A stretch of 64,000 nucleotides of DNA, taken from the NCBI GenBank assembly GCA_030428565.1, contig JAUIDR010000005.1:1-64000 (forward strand), given 5' to 3'. The translations under genes and the position numbers were made by a program. The notes beneath the pieces were generated by a model. The model was given only the letters and a program-made list of their open reading frames with translations, was not told where the DNA came from and did not search any database. This document shows, piece by piece, positions 1 through 11,161 of the stretch (its first letter is position 1; each line of letters opens with the position of its first letter). The DNA comes from Alphaproteobacteria bacterium (lineage in GTDB: Bacteria; Pseudomonadota; Alphaproteobacteria; UBA7985; JAUIBT01).

Positions 1-754
1 CGACAAATATGCAAGTGAGCTGGTCGCCAATGGCTTCGTGGATCAAGACCGCTGTTACAGCAGAATCGACTCCGCCAGACAGACCGCAAATCACGCCCTG
101 ATCGCCAACCTGAGCACGGATGCGCTCGATGGCCTGATCCTTGAACGCGGCCATGGTCCAGTCCGCAGAGCAGCCGCAGACCTTGATGGCAAAGTTGGCC
201 AGAAGCGCCGCGCCTTGGTCGGTGTGGGTCACTTCGGGGTGGAATTGCAGGCCGTAGTATTGGCGCTCAATGTCGGCGATGGCGGCAAAGGGCGCGCCCG
301 AACTCGAGCCCACCACCTTGAAGCCAGGGGCCAAGGTATCGACGCGATCGCCGTGGCTCATCCAAACGCGCTGGTCTTGTGGCAAGCCTTCGAACAGGCG
401 GCAGGGGGCGTCAACGTGCAAGTTGGCTGCGCCGAACTCCTGGTGATCGCTGGCTTCGACCGATCCGCCCAATTGCACGGTCATGGTCTGCTGGCCATAA
501 CAGATGCCCAGGATCGGCAGTTTGGAGTCAAACACCCACTGCGGTGCACGCGGCGATCCCGCCTCGGTCACAGACGAAGGGCCTCCGGCTAGAACGATAC
601 CCCGGGGCTCCAGCGCTTGCATGCGCTCGACTTCGGCGTTGAAGGGCAGGATCTCGCAGTAGACCTTGGCTTCGCGCAGGCGGCGCGCGATCAACTGGGT
701 GACTTGGCTGCCAAAATCCAAAATCAGGATGGTATTGTCAGACAGGGACGACAT
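1..754 (-). CDS. guaA: GMP synthase (glutamine-hydrolysing), N-terminal part, cut by window edge
   Basis: This gene converts XMP to GMP using glutamine and ATP. It is absent from the ORF track because it runs off the left edge. Reading the minus strand from ATG at 754 gives about 251 residues. The class I glutamine amidotransferase domain comes first, with nucleophile Cys85 in GICYGQQT and the His/Glu pair in QFHPEVTHT. The ATP-pyrophosphatase P-loop [10 protein letters not shown] follows near the edge. A purine-rich ribosome site (gagagaa) precedes the ATG. It lies 256 bp downstream of guaB on the same strand, the usual guanine-nucleotide pair. The dimerisation domain is outside the window. 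Confidence 0.96.
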   Translation of the reverse strand, partial: MSSLSDNTILILDFGSQVTQLIARRLREAKVYCEILPFNAEVERMQALEPRGIVLAGGPSSVTEAGSPRAPQWVFDSKLPILGICYGQQTMTVQLGGSVEASDHQEFGAANLHVDAPCRLFEGLPQDQRVWMSHGDRVDTLAPGFKVVGSSSGAPFAAIADIERQYYGLQFHPEVTHTDQGAALLANFAIKVCGCSADWTMAAFKDQAIERIRAQVGDQGVICGLSGGVDSAVTAVLIHEAIGDQLTCIFV

Positions 755-840
755 GGGTTCTCTCAACAAAATAAGAAGCAAGCGCGCGCAAGAAGCGCGC
801 CAGCAAGCAGAGCGGGGGCGACCAAGGCCAAGCGCAGCCT

Positions 841-1000
841 GGGTCAAAAGTAGACGGGGTTCAAAGTAACCGGGGCCAAAAGAAACCGGATCAAGAAGGA
901 ACCAAGGTTTGAAAAACCGGGGCTCAGAACGCCGTGGCCGACGGTCAGCCCTTTGGCTCCTCTTAGACAGGCTTCCTTTCGCTAGGCTCCCTTTAGACCA
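841..1000. repeat. Two degenerate tandem-repeat blocks between guaB and guaA
   Basis: About five degenerate 15-16 bp units of the type cggggccaaaagaaac fill 841-922. About three 15-16 bp units of the type ggctccctttagacca fill 955-1000. The units drift from copy to copy, as expected for old slippage products. Almost the whole guaB-guaA spacer consists of such repeats. No gene is seen here. Confidence 0.7.
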
Positions 1001-1010
1001 GGCAGCGGCT

Positions 1011-2920
<1,910 letters not shown>

Positions 2921-3826
2921 ATGCGCCGCTACTACTCAGCGCTCTTTGCTCTGTCCGCGCTGCTTTTGGTTTTTGCGTGTCAACCAACACAAACCGGTAC
3001 CGCCAATTGGCGACTGGACCCCGAACGCGGGGCGCTGACCCCCAGCGAGTGGACCTCGATCCCGGCCTTTATCGTCGATTACACCGCACAAGACGGCACC
3101 CCGCTCAAGGCCTGGGTCTGGAAGGGTTGGCTGCCCGCCTCGCCAACGCTCATGTATCTGCACGGCCCGCGTGGTCACTTGGGATACTCGGCCCAATATC
3201 TGCGGTATATCATCGAGCAAGGCCATTCGGTCATCATTCCCGAATATCGCGGCTTCGGTCCAAACGAGGGTGAAGCCTCGCTGGATACCATGGTCGACGA
3301 CGCCTTGGGCGCCTTTGCTATGGCCCAACGTGAGGCCGCGCTGCCCTCGCAGATCGTGGTCATGTCGCATTCGGTCGGCTCCTTGCCCGCCGCTGAAGTG
3401 GCCAAGGCCTTCCCCAACGTCTTTGGCATGATTTTGATTTCTGCCATGCCCGATGGTTCCGCCAGAAAGGTTCAGCAGACCGATCCCTTGGCGCAGGCCT
3501 TGCAAAATATGGCCGATCAAAGCAACAACGCCAAGGGTGGCACAACCACCGTCGCCGAGACCAATTTTACCGACATCAAGGTGCCGAAAATCTTTGTCCA
3601 TGGGCGCTTGGACAACGTGATGGACTACGCCTCTGCGCATCTGTTGTACGAATCCAGCCCAGGACCGTCGGCTTTCATTACCTTGGATGATGTCGGTCAT
3701 CGGCCTTCTGAGTTCGCGGTCGCCAATCTCTACCCCATGGCCTTGCAGGCCATCACGACCCGCAACATGGCGCTGCTCAAACCGCTGGAGCGCAGCGGCC
3801 TGATCCACGTTGAGGTCAAGTACTAG
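2921..3826 (+). CDS. Alpha/beta-hydrolase lipoprotein
   Basis: A 301-residue protein with an N-terminal lipoprotein signal (hydrophobic stretch ending LLLVFAC, Cys20 as the likely lipidated residue), so it is probably membrane-anchored facing the periplasm. The hydrolase core shows YLHGPRGHLGYS (oxyanion-loop region), the nucleophile elbow SHSVGS in place of the usual GxSxG, an Asp in VHGRLDNV and His in DDVGHRP, a plausible Ser-Asp-His triad. ATG at 2921 has AGGTGA 7 nt upstream. The substrate cannot be told from sequence. It is followed by a strong terminator at 3913, so it is likely a single-gene unit. Confidence 0.8.
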   Translation: MRRYYSALFALSALLLVFACQPTQTGTANWRLDPERGALTPSEWTSIPAFIVDYTAQDGTPLKAWVWKGWLPASPTLMYLHGPRGHLGYSAQYLRYIIEQGHSVIIPEYRGFGPNEGEASLDTMVDDALGAFAMAQREAALPSQIVVMSHSVGSLPAAEVAKAFPNVFGMILISAMPDGSARKVQQTDPLAQALQNMADQSNNAKGGTTTVAETNFTDIKVPKIFVHGRLDNVMDYASAHLLYESSPGPSAFITLDDVGHRPSEFAVANLYPMALQAITTRNMALLKPLERSGLIHVEVKY

Positions 3827-3843
3827 TCATTGATGGGCCCTCG

Positions 3844-3891
3844 GACGCGCCCTGGGCCGCACCCTGGGACGCTCCCTGGGACGCACCCTTG
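3844..3891. repeat. 12-bp tandem repeat, 4 copies
   Basis: Four units of gacgcgccctgg type (gacgcgccctgg, gccgcaccctgg, gacgctccctgg, gacgcacccttg) follow the hydrolase stop codon, each with one to three differences. Confidence 0.85.
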
Positions 3892-3912
3892 ACCGGCAAG
3901 GGATGATTTATG

Positions 3913-3945
3913 AAGCGAGCGGCCGACGGGCCCTCGCTTTTTTTT
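3913..3945 (+). terminator. Rho-independent terminator after the lipoprotein hydrolase
   Basis: AAGCGAG pairs with CTCGCTT (7 bp), an inner GGCC/GGCC adds 4 bp around a gacg loop, and a run of eight T follows. It lies 87 bp past the stop of the upstream plus-strand gene. Confidence 0.88.
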
Positions 3946-4077
3946 GTGAGCGCGCGCCGGAGGGTTTGGGGAGCGGTCTCTCATTTTTTTGGGGCCAGAG
4001 GGATGCACGGTTGAAATTTGCTTTTGGGCGCGCAACATGGCGCTCATGACATCAGCGATAGAAAATGGAATTCCGGC

Positions 4078-4734
4078 ATGAGTAGAGTTGTCTTGGTCCG
4101 CCACGGGCAAGCGAACGCGGGCGCGGCCAGCGAGGAGGACTATGACCGCCTAAGCGGCCTGGGTCAGCAGCAAGCGGCATGGCTCGGCGAATACCTGTCG
4201 GGCATCGACCACGGCGTCGAGCGCATCATCGCGGGCAACCTCAATCGACAGCGCGATACGGCCGCTGCGGTCGCCGAGCATCTGGGCCTGCCGGTCGCCG
4301 AAGACCCGCGCCTGCGTGAGATGAACTATTTTGAGCTGGCGCAATCGGCCCGCGAGACCCTGAACATCGGTGCCTACACCGGGCGTCAGTCCTTCATCGA
4401 GCATTTCCCCTTGGTGCTTGAGGCCTGGGAGGAGGGCAAGATTTCCTGTCCGACCGAGACCTATCGCGAATTCGCCGATCGCGTGCTGAGCGCGCTGGAA
4501 GACGCCGAGCAGCAAGATGGCACCATGCTGGTAACTTCCGGCGGGGTGATCGGCGTCGCGATCCGTCACATCTTGGGACTGGACACCCACAGCTTCGCGC
4601 ACGTGCTGTTGCAGATCAACAATTCATCGCTGCACCGCTATACGGTGGAGTATGGCCAGCGGCGCTTGAACGCCTTTAACACGCTCGCCCACCTGGAGCT
4701 GCCCGACCGCGCCCACGCCCGCACCTTTGTTTAG
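4078..4734 (+). CDS. Histidine phosphatase superfamily protein (phosphoglycerate-mutase-like)
   Basis: The N-terminus LVRHGQAN carries the RHG catalytic signature with the phospho-accepting His. GNLNRQRDTA supplies the second Arg, LREMNYFE resembles the family acidic loop, and the second catalytic His would be in the VTSGGVIGVAIRH region. I start at ATG 4078 rather than the track start at 4018, because the RHG motif normally sits within the first ten residues; this gives 218 aa. The family removes phosphate from sugars, nucleotides or proteins, and the substrate is not predictable here. Confidence 0.85.
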   Translation: MSRVVLVRHGQANAGAASEEDYDRLSGLGQQQAAWLGEYLSGIDHGVERIIAGNLNRQRDTAAAVAEHLGLPVAEDPRLREMNYFELAQSARETLNIGAYTGRQSFIEHFPLVLEAWEEGKISCPTETYREFADRVLSALEDAEQQDGTMLVTSGGVIGVAIRHILGLDTHSFAHVLLQINNSSLHRYTVEYGQRRLNAFNTLAHLELPDRAHARTFV

Positions 4735-4750
4735 CCCGCACCTTTGTATC
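4717..4750. repeat. 17-bp duplication spanning a stop codon
   Basis: gcccgcacctttgttta is followed at once by gcccgcacctttgtatc. The TAG stop of the phosphatase gene sits at the junction, so the duplication copied the 3' end of the gene into the spacer. Confidence 0.85.
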
Positions 4751-4818
4751 GCGCGGGCCCTTGTTTGAAGTGAGTCTTGGCGGTCAAGCCAGGGCTAAGC
4801 GCGGCTTTGGGGCCCGCT

Positions 4819-7260
4819 TCAGCCGCGCATGCGCGCGCCGTCGGCGTCGAACAGAGGCTGGGTCAACAAGCGCGCCTTGCGGTGCTCGCCCAAAATCTCG
4901 ATTTCAACTTCCAGATCATCGCGGATGAATTCGACCGGCACAAAACCAAGCGCGATCGACTTTTCGGCATGGTGCGAGTAGCCGCCCGAGGTGCAGAACC
5001 CCACGACCTGATCGTCGATGATAATGGGCTCATAGGCCACAACATCGGCATCTAAAGCATCGACTTCAAAGGCACAAATCTTGCGCTTGGGCCCGGCGGC
5101 CTTTTCCTGCAAGGCCGCTGCCTTACCGATGAAATTCGACGGTTTGTTGTAAGAGGTAAAGCGATCCATGCCGGTCTCAGCGGGCATATAGTCTGGGCCG
5201 AACTCGCGCAGCCAAGAGCCGAAAAACTTGTCAAGGCGCAGGCTCATCATGGCGCGCATGCCAAAGGGCTTCAGGCCCAAATCGTGCCCCGCTAGTGCCA
5301 GCGTCTCGTATAGCTGACGCTGGGCATCGGCGCCGACATATATCTCATAGCCCAAATCACCAGTGTAAGAGACCCGCTGCACCAAGGCATCTTGCATGCC
5401 CACGTCGATGACTTTGGCATCCATGAAGCGGAAGGCCTGCGCGGACACGTCTGCGCGGGTCGTGCGCGCCAAGAGGTCACGCGCGCGGGGGCCAGCGATT
5501 TGGAAGCCGATGCGCCGGGTCGAGACGTTCTCTACGGCGACGCCCGTCTCGGGCAAATGCTGCTCGAACCAGCGCATGTGAAAGGCTTGCGCGCCGTATG
5601 AGGCGGTGAGTTGGAAGCGCTGTTCGTCCAGGCAAGTGACGGTGAAGTCGCCCATCAAGCGCCCCTTGGGCGACAGCATGGGCGTTAGGGTCAGGCGGCC
5701 GGGATGCGGGATGCGGCCTGCCATGATGGTATCCAGCCAAGCGCGGGCATCGGGGCCCGTGACCAGGAACTTGCCGAAATTGTGGATCTCATTGATGCCC
5801 ACGGCTTCGCGCACGGCTTTGACCTCGCGCGCTGTGGCCGCAAAGGCGTTGGAGCGGCGAAAGCTGGGGGTCTCATAACGCGGCTCGCCCGCGTCGGCGA
5901 AATAGTTGACCGCCTCCATGCCATAAGCCGCGCCAAACACCGCGCCTTGCTGGTCCCAAATGTCGTAGGCGGGCGTGGTCTGGAAGGGGCGCGCGACCGG
6001 CAGCTCCTCGTTGGGAAAGCCGATAGAAAAGCGGCGCTGATAGTTTTCGCGCACTTTGGCGCGGGTATAGCCGGTGCTGATCCAGCGGCCCGCGTCGCGG
6101 TCCGTGCGCAGCTCGCCAAAGCGCGCCACGTCCATGGCAAAGACATCGCGTTCGGGCTCGCCCTCGATCATCCATTGCGCCAGCGATAGGCCGACACCGC
6201 CACCCTGGCTGAAGCCCGCCATGACTGCACAGGCGGACCAATAGTTGCGCAGGCCCGGTACGGGACCGACCAAGGGGTTGCCGTCGGGTGCGAAGGTGAA
6301 GGGGCCGTTGATGATGGATTTGATACCGGCGCGCTCTAGCACAGGAAAACGGCGGTAGGCGAACTCGACCGAATCGCTGATGCGATCGAGCTGGTTTTCA
6401 AGCAATTCGTGACCAAAATCTTGGGGTGTGCCGTCCACCGCCCAAGGATCGCAGCGCTGCTCGTAGAAGCCGATGCACAGCCCGCGGCCCTCTTGGCGTA
6501 GGTAGGATTCTCCCGCTGGGTCCATGACGTGCGGCAGCTCTTGGTCGCGCTCATAGACTTCGGGCGTCTCTTCGGTGACGAGATATTGGTGCTCCATGGG
6601 GTGCAGCGGCAGCATGAGCCCCGCCAGCGCGCCCACTTCGCGCGCCCAAAGGCCGCCCGCATTGACCAAGTGCTCAGCAATGATGGTGCCGTTTTGCGTC
6701 ACCACTTCCCAGCCTTCGGCGCAAGGCCGTGTCGCCAGCACCGGATTGCGCAGCACGATTTCAGCGCCCGCCATACGCGCGGCCTTGGCGTAGGCGTGGG
6801 TGGTGCCCGAGGGGTCCAAGTGGCCGTCTAGCGGATCATAAAGCGCGCCCAAAATGCCATCCACGCTGGTGATGGGTGACAGTTTCTTGATCTCCTCAGG
6901 GCCGACGATTTCGGTCTCAAGGCCCATGTAGCGATGCTTGGCACGTTCAGCTATCAAGAAGTCCAGCCGCTCGGGTGTGTCGGCCAGGGTGACGCCGCCA
7001 ACGTGGTGCAGGCCGCATGACATGCCGGTCAGGGCCTCCAGCTCGCGGTAGAGACGGATGGTATACCCCTGCAAGGCGGCCATGTTGGTATCGGCGTTCA
7101 GGGTGTGGAAACCGCCCGCCGCGTGCCAGGTCGACCCCGAGGTTAGCTCAGAGCGCTCGACCAACATCACGTCATGCCAACCCAGCTTGGTCAGGTGATA
7201 GAGGACCGAGCAGCCGACGACACCGCCGCCGATTATCAAGACCTGGGTGTGGGTTTTCAT
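4819..7260 (-). CDS. Dimethylglycine-dehydrogenase-like FAD/folate oxidoreductase
   Basis: An 813-residue two-domain enzyme. Residues 1 to about 400 form a DAO-type FAD oxidoreductase with the dinucleotide motif IGGGVVGCS. SGSTWHAAGG contains His46, equivalent to the covalent flavinylation His of mitochondrial dimethylglycine dehydrogenase. The C-terminal half is a GcvT-type tetrahydrofolate-binding region (FGKFLVTGPDA, MLSPKGRLMGDF, VSYTGDLGYEIYVG). Family members demethylate dimethylglycine, sarcosine or related N-methyl amines and pass the methyl as methylene-THF. It stands alone between divergent copA and convergent phosphatase genes. An MttB-family gene at 34.5 kb also points to methylated-amine use, but linkage is only inferred. 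Confidence 0.88.
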   Translation of the reverse strand: MKTHTQVLIIGGGVVGCSVLYHLTKLGWHDVMLVERSELTSGSTWHAAGGFHTLNADTNMAALQGYTIRLYRELEALTGMSCGLHHVGGVTLADTPERLDFLIAERAKHRYMGLETEIVGPEEIKKLSPITSVDGILGALYDPLDGHLDPSGTTHAYAKAARMAGAEIVLRNPVLATRPCAEGWEVVTQNGTIIAEHLVNAGGLWAREVGALAGLMLPLHPMEHQYLVTEETPEVYERDQELPHVMDPAGESYLRQEGRGLCIGFYEQRCDPWAVDGTPQDFGHELLENQLDRISDSVEFAYRRFPVLERAGIKSIINGPFTFAPDGNPLVGPVPGLRNYWSACAVMAGFSQGGGVGLSLAQWMIEGEPERDVFAMDVARFGELRTDRDAGRWISTGYTRAKVRENYQRRFSIGFPNEELPVARPFQTTPAYDIWDQQGAVFGAAYGMEAVNYFADAGEPRYETPSFRRSNAFAATAREVKAVREAVGINEIHNFGKFLVTGPDARAWLDTIMAGRIPHPGRLTLTPMLSPKGRLMGDFTVTCLDEQRFQLTASYGAQAFHMRWFEQHLPETGVAVENVSTRRIGFQIAGPRARDLLARTTRADVSAQAFRFMDAKVIDVGMQDALVQRVSYTGDLGYEIYVGADAQRQLYETLALAGHDLGLKPFGMRAMMSLRLDKFFGSWLREFGPDYMPAETGMDRFTSYNKPSNFIGKAAALQEKAAGPKRKICAFEVDALDADVVAYEPIIIDDQVVGFCTSGGYSHHAEKSIALGFVPVEFIRDDLEVEIEILGEHRKARLLTQPLFDADGARMRG

Positions 7261-7364
7261 GGCTGCCTTCCTGATTGTGTGCCTGGAAACGGCCTCAGAC
7301 TAACCCCTGGCCCGCCAGAGGCAATCTGATTTGCGCCAGATTTTGTACTCTTGCGATTGAAGGC

Positions 7365-7395
7365 TTGACCTTCCAGTTACTGGAAGGATTATCTT
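7365..7395 (+). promoter_or_regulatory. CueR/MerR-type copper-responsive promoter of copA
   Basis: TTGACC (-35) and TATCTT (-10) are separated by 19 bp, the overlong spacer typical of MerR-family promoters. Within it lies a perfect inverted repeat CCTTCCAG-tta-CTGGAAGG (7369-7387), very close to known CueR boxes upstream of copA genes. The start of transcription would be near 7402 and the ATG is at 7439. No merR/cueR gene is present in this window. Confidence 0.9.
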
Positions 7396-7438
7396 CTGGT
7401 AATGAGAATGAAATCAGACCAGCGATAGGAGCCAGATC

Positions 7439-10400
7439 ATGGCCGCGTTCCAAGACCTATCACAAGATCCGAAAGCCAGCGATACCCTGCGCTTTGAAGT
7501 CGAAGGCCTCAACTGCGCGTCTTGCGTCGGGCGCGCCGAAAAGGCGCTTGGCGGCCTTGAGGCCGTCGGCTCTGTCACGATCAACCTGGCCAATAAAATG
7601 GCGGAGGTTGAAGGCGAAGCGTTGAGCGCGGCGGATTTGGCCGCTGCCCTGGACGACGCGGGCTATCCGGCAGCGCGTCGCAGCGCCAGCCTTGAGATCG
7701 AAGACATGACCTGTGCCTCCTGCGTGGCTCGGGTTGAACAAGCCTTGGCCAGTGCGCCGGGCGTGGTCAGTGCAGCAGTCAATCTGGCCACGAGCCGCGC
7801 CCAAATCGAAGTGTTGGCGGGTTCATCGCAACAAGAAGAGGCCAGCATCGCCGCCGCCGCTAAGGCATCAAGCGACGCGGGCTACCCGGCATATCGATTA
7901 GGCCGCACGGTCAGCCAGTCACTCGACGGAAGCCGGTTGCGTTTTGCGGTTGAGGGGCTGAGTTGTGCTTCTTGTGTTGGCCGCGCTGAAAAGGCCCTAT
8001 CGGGCGTCGAGGCGGTGAGCGAGGCAAGCATCAATCTGGCCACCAAGACCGCCGAGGTCCAAGGTCAGGCTCTAAAGGCGGCGGATTTGGCCGCTGCGCT
8101 GGACGAGGCGGGCTATCCAGCAGCGCGTCGCAGCGCCAGCCTTGAAATCGAAGGCATGACCTGTGCCTCCTGCGTGGCTCGAGTTGAGCAAGCCTTGGCC
8201 AGTGCGCCGGGCGTGGTCAGCGCTGCGGTCAATCTGGCGAGTAGCCAAGCCGAGATCGAGGTTCTGGCGGGCTCACAGCAGCAAGAAGAAGCCAGCATCG
8301 CGGCGGCCGAGCGGGCGTCGACGGCGATCGGCTATCCCGCCCACTGGCGCCGCCCGGCGGGCGAAGGAGAGGCGGCAGCCCGGCCAAGCCTAGCCGAACG
8401 CCAGTCTTCAGACCAGGCCGCGGCTTGGCGCAAGTTCCTGATTGCCGCCGTCATGACGGCTCCCGTCTTTATTCTGGAAATGGCTGGGCACGCCATCCCA
8501 GCCTTTCACATGTGGGTTCATGCCACCATCGGACAAACGGCTAGCTGGCTGCTGCAATTTTTGCTGACAAGCTTGGTCTTGGTCTGGCCGGGTCGCCAGT
8601 TCTTCCAAAAAGGCCTGCCAGCGCTGGCCAAGCGACGCCCCGACATGGATGCACTGGTCGCGCTGGGCGCTGGTGCTGCTTGGCTCTATTCCAGCGTCGC
8701 CACCTTCGCGCCGTCGCTTTTGCCGGCGGATAGCCGGGCGGTCTACTTTGAGGCCGCTGCGGTCATCGTGACACTGATCTTGTTGGGCCGCTTTTTGGAA
8801 GCGCGGGCCAAGGGCAAAGCCGGTGCGGCCATCCAAAAGCTGTTGGATTTGCAGGCCAAGACGGCTTGGGTTCAGCAAGGCAATGGCTTTGTTGAGCGCC
8901 CGATTGAAGCGGTCGTGGTCGGTGATCGCCTGCAATTGCGACCCGGCGAGACCGTGGCCGTCGATGGCCGGGTGGTCCGTGGTCATTCCAATCTGGACGA
9001 GAGCATGATTTCGGGCGAACCGCTGCCCGTAGCCAAGAGCGAAGGCGATACCGTTGTGGCTGGGACCATCAACGGCCAGGGCAGCCTGGTCTATGAGGCC
9101 GAAGGTGTCGGCAGCGATACCATGCTGGCGCGCATCATCCGCATGGTCGAGCAAGCCCAGGGCAGCAAGCTGCCGGTTCAAGATTTGGTCAACCGCATCT
9201 CGTCTTATTTCGTCCCGGCGGTCATGTTGATCGCGGCGGCCACCTTGTTGATCTGGTTGCTGGCGGGCGCGCCGCTAAACCAAGCTCTGGTCGCGGCAGT
9301 CTCGGTCCTGATTATCGCCTGTCCTTGCGCCATGGGCCTGGCGACGCCGACCTCGATCATGGTGGGCACGGGCAGAGCCGCCGAATTGGGCGTTCTGTTT
9401 CGCAAAGGCGCGGCGCTCCAGAGCCTCAATCAGGCCGAGATGGTGGCGTTTGACAAGACCGGCACCTTGACCCAAGGGCGCCCTGAGCTGACCCACTTCG
9501 AACCGCAGCCGGGCTTTGACGAACAGCGCCTGTTGGCGCAAGTCGCCGCGGTGGAGGCCGCTTCAGAGCACGCCATCGCCGAGGCCCTGGTGCGCGCCGC
9601 GCAAGACCGCAAGCTGGATTTGCCCGAGCGGGAGGCCTTCCAGGCCATCGCTGGCTTTGGTGTGGACGCCAGCGTTGGCGGTCAACGCCTGCTGATCGGT
9701 GCCGCCCGGCTCATGCAGCGCGATGGCCTAGCTTTGGGCGACCTGGAATCGCGCGCCGATAAGCTTGCCCATCAAGGCGTGACGCCCTTGTTCGTGGCGG
9801 TTGACGGTAAGCTTGCGGCGTTGATTGGTGTCAGCGATCCCATCAAGCCCAGCAGCGCGGCCGCCATTGCGGCCCTCAAAGCGGCGGGACGCAAAGTGGC
9901 GATGATTACCGGTGATGCGCAAGGAACCGCCGAAGCCATTGCCGCCAGACTGGGCATTGACAGTCTGCGCGCCGAGGTTCTGCCAGACGGCAAGGTGGCT
10001 GCTATCGAAGAGCTTCGCGCCCAGCATGGCAAGCTGGCTTTTGTCGGCGATGGCATCAACGATGCCCCAGCGTTGGCCTCTGCCGATTGCGGGCTGGCGA
10101 TGGGAAGCGGCACCGATGTCGCGATAGAGAGCGCCGATGTGGTTCTGATTTCGGGCGATTTGTCCGCGGTAACGCGCGCCTTCGACTTGAGCCGTGCCAC
10201 CATGGCCAATATCCGCCAAAACCTGGTCTGGGCCTTTGGTTATAACCTGGTATTGATCCCGGTCGCGGCGGGGCTTTTGTACCCGAGCTTGGGTTGGCAA
10301 CTCTCACCGGCGCTAGCGGCGGGCGCAATGGCTGCGTCCAGCGTGATGGTTGTGACCAATGCGTTGCGCTTGCGCTGGGTCGGGCGTCGCCCCGCTGATG

Positions 10401-10474
10401 GTCCCGAAAACCAGGCTGTGTTACAGGGCGCTGCATCAGAAGGGCCGGCCCCGCGCGCGCCACACGGAGCCTGA
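7439..10474 (+). CDS. copA: Cu(+)-translocating P1B-type ATPase with four heavy-metal-binding domains
   Basis: This inner-membrane pump exports Cu(+) at the cost of ATP. Its 1011 residues start with four HMA domains (CASC motifs at about 23, 93, 173, 243) formed by a 450-bp duplication. Then come the membrane segments, the TGE-type actuator loop (SGEPLPV), CPC in the metal path (ACPCAMGLATP), the phosphorylated Asp in DKTGTLTQG, the GDGINDAPAL hinge, and the YN and MAASSV motifs of Cu(+) pumps in the last helices. The usual SEHP nucleotide-binding motif reads SEHA. GGAG lies 9 nt before the ATG. Expression should be copper-induced through the CueR-type promoter. The methyltransferase gene follows 3 bp after the stop. 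Confidence 0.96.
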   Translation: MAAFQDLSQDPKASDTLRFEVEGLNCASCVGRAEKALGGLEAVGSVTINLANKMAEVEGEALSAADLAAALDDAGYPAARRSASLEIEDMTCASCVARVEQALASAPGVVSAAVNLATSRAQIEVLAGSSQQEEASIAAAAKASSDAGYPAYRLGRTVSQSLDGSRLRFAVEGLSCASCVGRAEKALSGVEAVSEASINLATKTAEVQGQALKAADLAAALDEAGYPAARRSASLEIEGMTCASCVARVEQALASAPGVVSAAVNLASSQAEIEVLAGSQQQEEASIAAAERASTAIGYPAHWRRPAGEGEAAARPSLAERQSSDQAAAWRKFLIAAVMTAPVFILEMAGHAIPAFHMWVHATIGQTASWLLQFLLTSLVLVWPGRQFFQKGLPALAKRRPDMDALVALGAGAAWLYSSVATFAPSLLPADSRAVYFEAAAVIVTLILLGRFLEARAKGKAGAAIQKLLDLQAKTAWVQQGNGFVERPIEAVVVGDRLQLRPGETVAVDGRVVRGHSNLDESMISGEPLPVAKSEGDTVVAGTINGQGSLVYEAEGVGSDTMLARIIRMVEQAQGSKLPVQDLVNRISSYFVPAVMLIAAATLLIWLLAGAPLNQALVAAVSVLIIACPCAMGLATPTSIMVGTGRAAELGVLFRKGAALQSLNQAEMVAFDKTGTLTQGRPELTHFEPQPGFDEQRLLAQVAAVEAASEHAIAEALVRAAQDRKLDLPEREAFQAIAGFGVDASVGGQRLLIGAARLMQRDGLALGDLESRADKLAHQGVTPLFVAVDGKLAALIGVSDPIKPSSAAAIAALKAAGRKVAMITGDAQGTAEAIAARLGIDSLRAEVLPDGKVAAIEELRAQHGKLAFVGDGINDAPALASADCGLAMGSGTDVAIESADVVLISGDLSAVTRAFDLSRATMANIRQNLVWAFGYNLVLIPVAAGLLYPSLGWQLSPALAAGAMAASSVMVVTNALRLRWVGRRPADGPENQAVLQGAASEGPAPRAPHGA

Positions 10475-10477
10475 CGT

Positions 10478-11161
10478 ATGAGCGATCTCAATCACCACTG
10501 GCAGAAGGTCTATCGCGACAAGAGCCCCGACCAGGTCTCCTGGTTTCAAGCCGCGCCGCAGCCAAGCCTGGATCTGATCACCAAGCAGCGTGCGAACCTC
10601 GGCGGGCTTGAATTCATCGACGTGGGCGCGGGGGCGTCAACTCTGGTTGATTCTTTGCTGGACCTCGGCTTGGCCAGCGCGACATTGCTGGATATTTCGG
10701 CTGAGGCGCTGGCGGTCAGCCGCGCGCGCCTGGAGGCCCAAGGCCACCAAGACCTTGGCTATCTGGTGCAAGACATCAGCCAATGGCAGCCTGATCGGGC
10801 CTTTGATATCTGGCATGATCGCGCCGTGTTCCACTTCATGGTCACGCCAGAAGCTCAGGCAGGCTATCGCCGGGCACTGATGGCGGGCACGCGGCCCGGC
10901 AGCCTGATTGTCTTGGCCACTTTTGCCCTGGACGGCCCGGAAAAGTGCAGCGGATTGCCGGTTCAGCGCTGGGGGCTGGACTCGCTTCAGGCCTTCTTGG
11001 GTGAGGGCTTTCATGCGCTGGAGAGCCAGAACCACCTCCACAGCACGCCTGGCGGCGTCGAGCAAAAATTTCAATTTTCTGTCTTTGAACGCCAGCGCGA
11101 GAGCAAGCCGCGAACGAGTGGCAACACGCATGAGCAAGGACTTGTGTTAGAAATCAGTTAG
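10478..11161 (+). CDS. Class I SAM-dependent methyltransferase
   Basis: A 227-residue Rossmann methyltransferase. FIDVGAGASTL is the SAM-binding motif I and FDIWHDRAVFHFM is the motif IV region. The N-terminus HWQKVYRDKSPDQVSWFQ matches the small methyltransferase family often given as class I or TPMT-like. The start lies 3 bp after the copA stop, so it is co-transcribed with the copper pump. The last 19 codons lie inside the 102-nt dispersed element, so the original C-terminus was probably replaced or extended. Substrate unknown. Confidence 0.85.
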   Translation: MSDLNHHWQKVYRDKSPDQVSWFQAAPQPSLDLITKQRANLGGLEFIDVGAGASTLVDSLLDLGLASATLLDISAEALAVSRARLEAQGHQDLGYLVQDISQWQPDRAFDIWHDRAVFHFMVTPEAQAGYRRALMAGTRPGSLIVLATFALDGPEKCSGLPVQRWGLDSLQAFLGEGFHALESQNHLHSTPGGVEQKFQFSVFERQRESKPRTSGNTHEQGLVLEIS

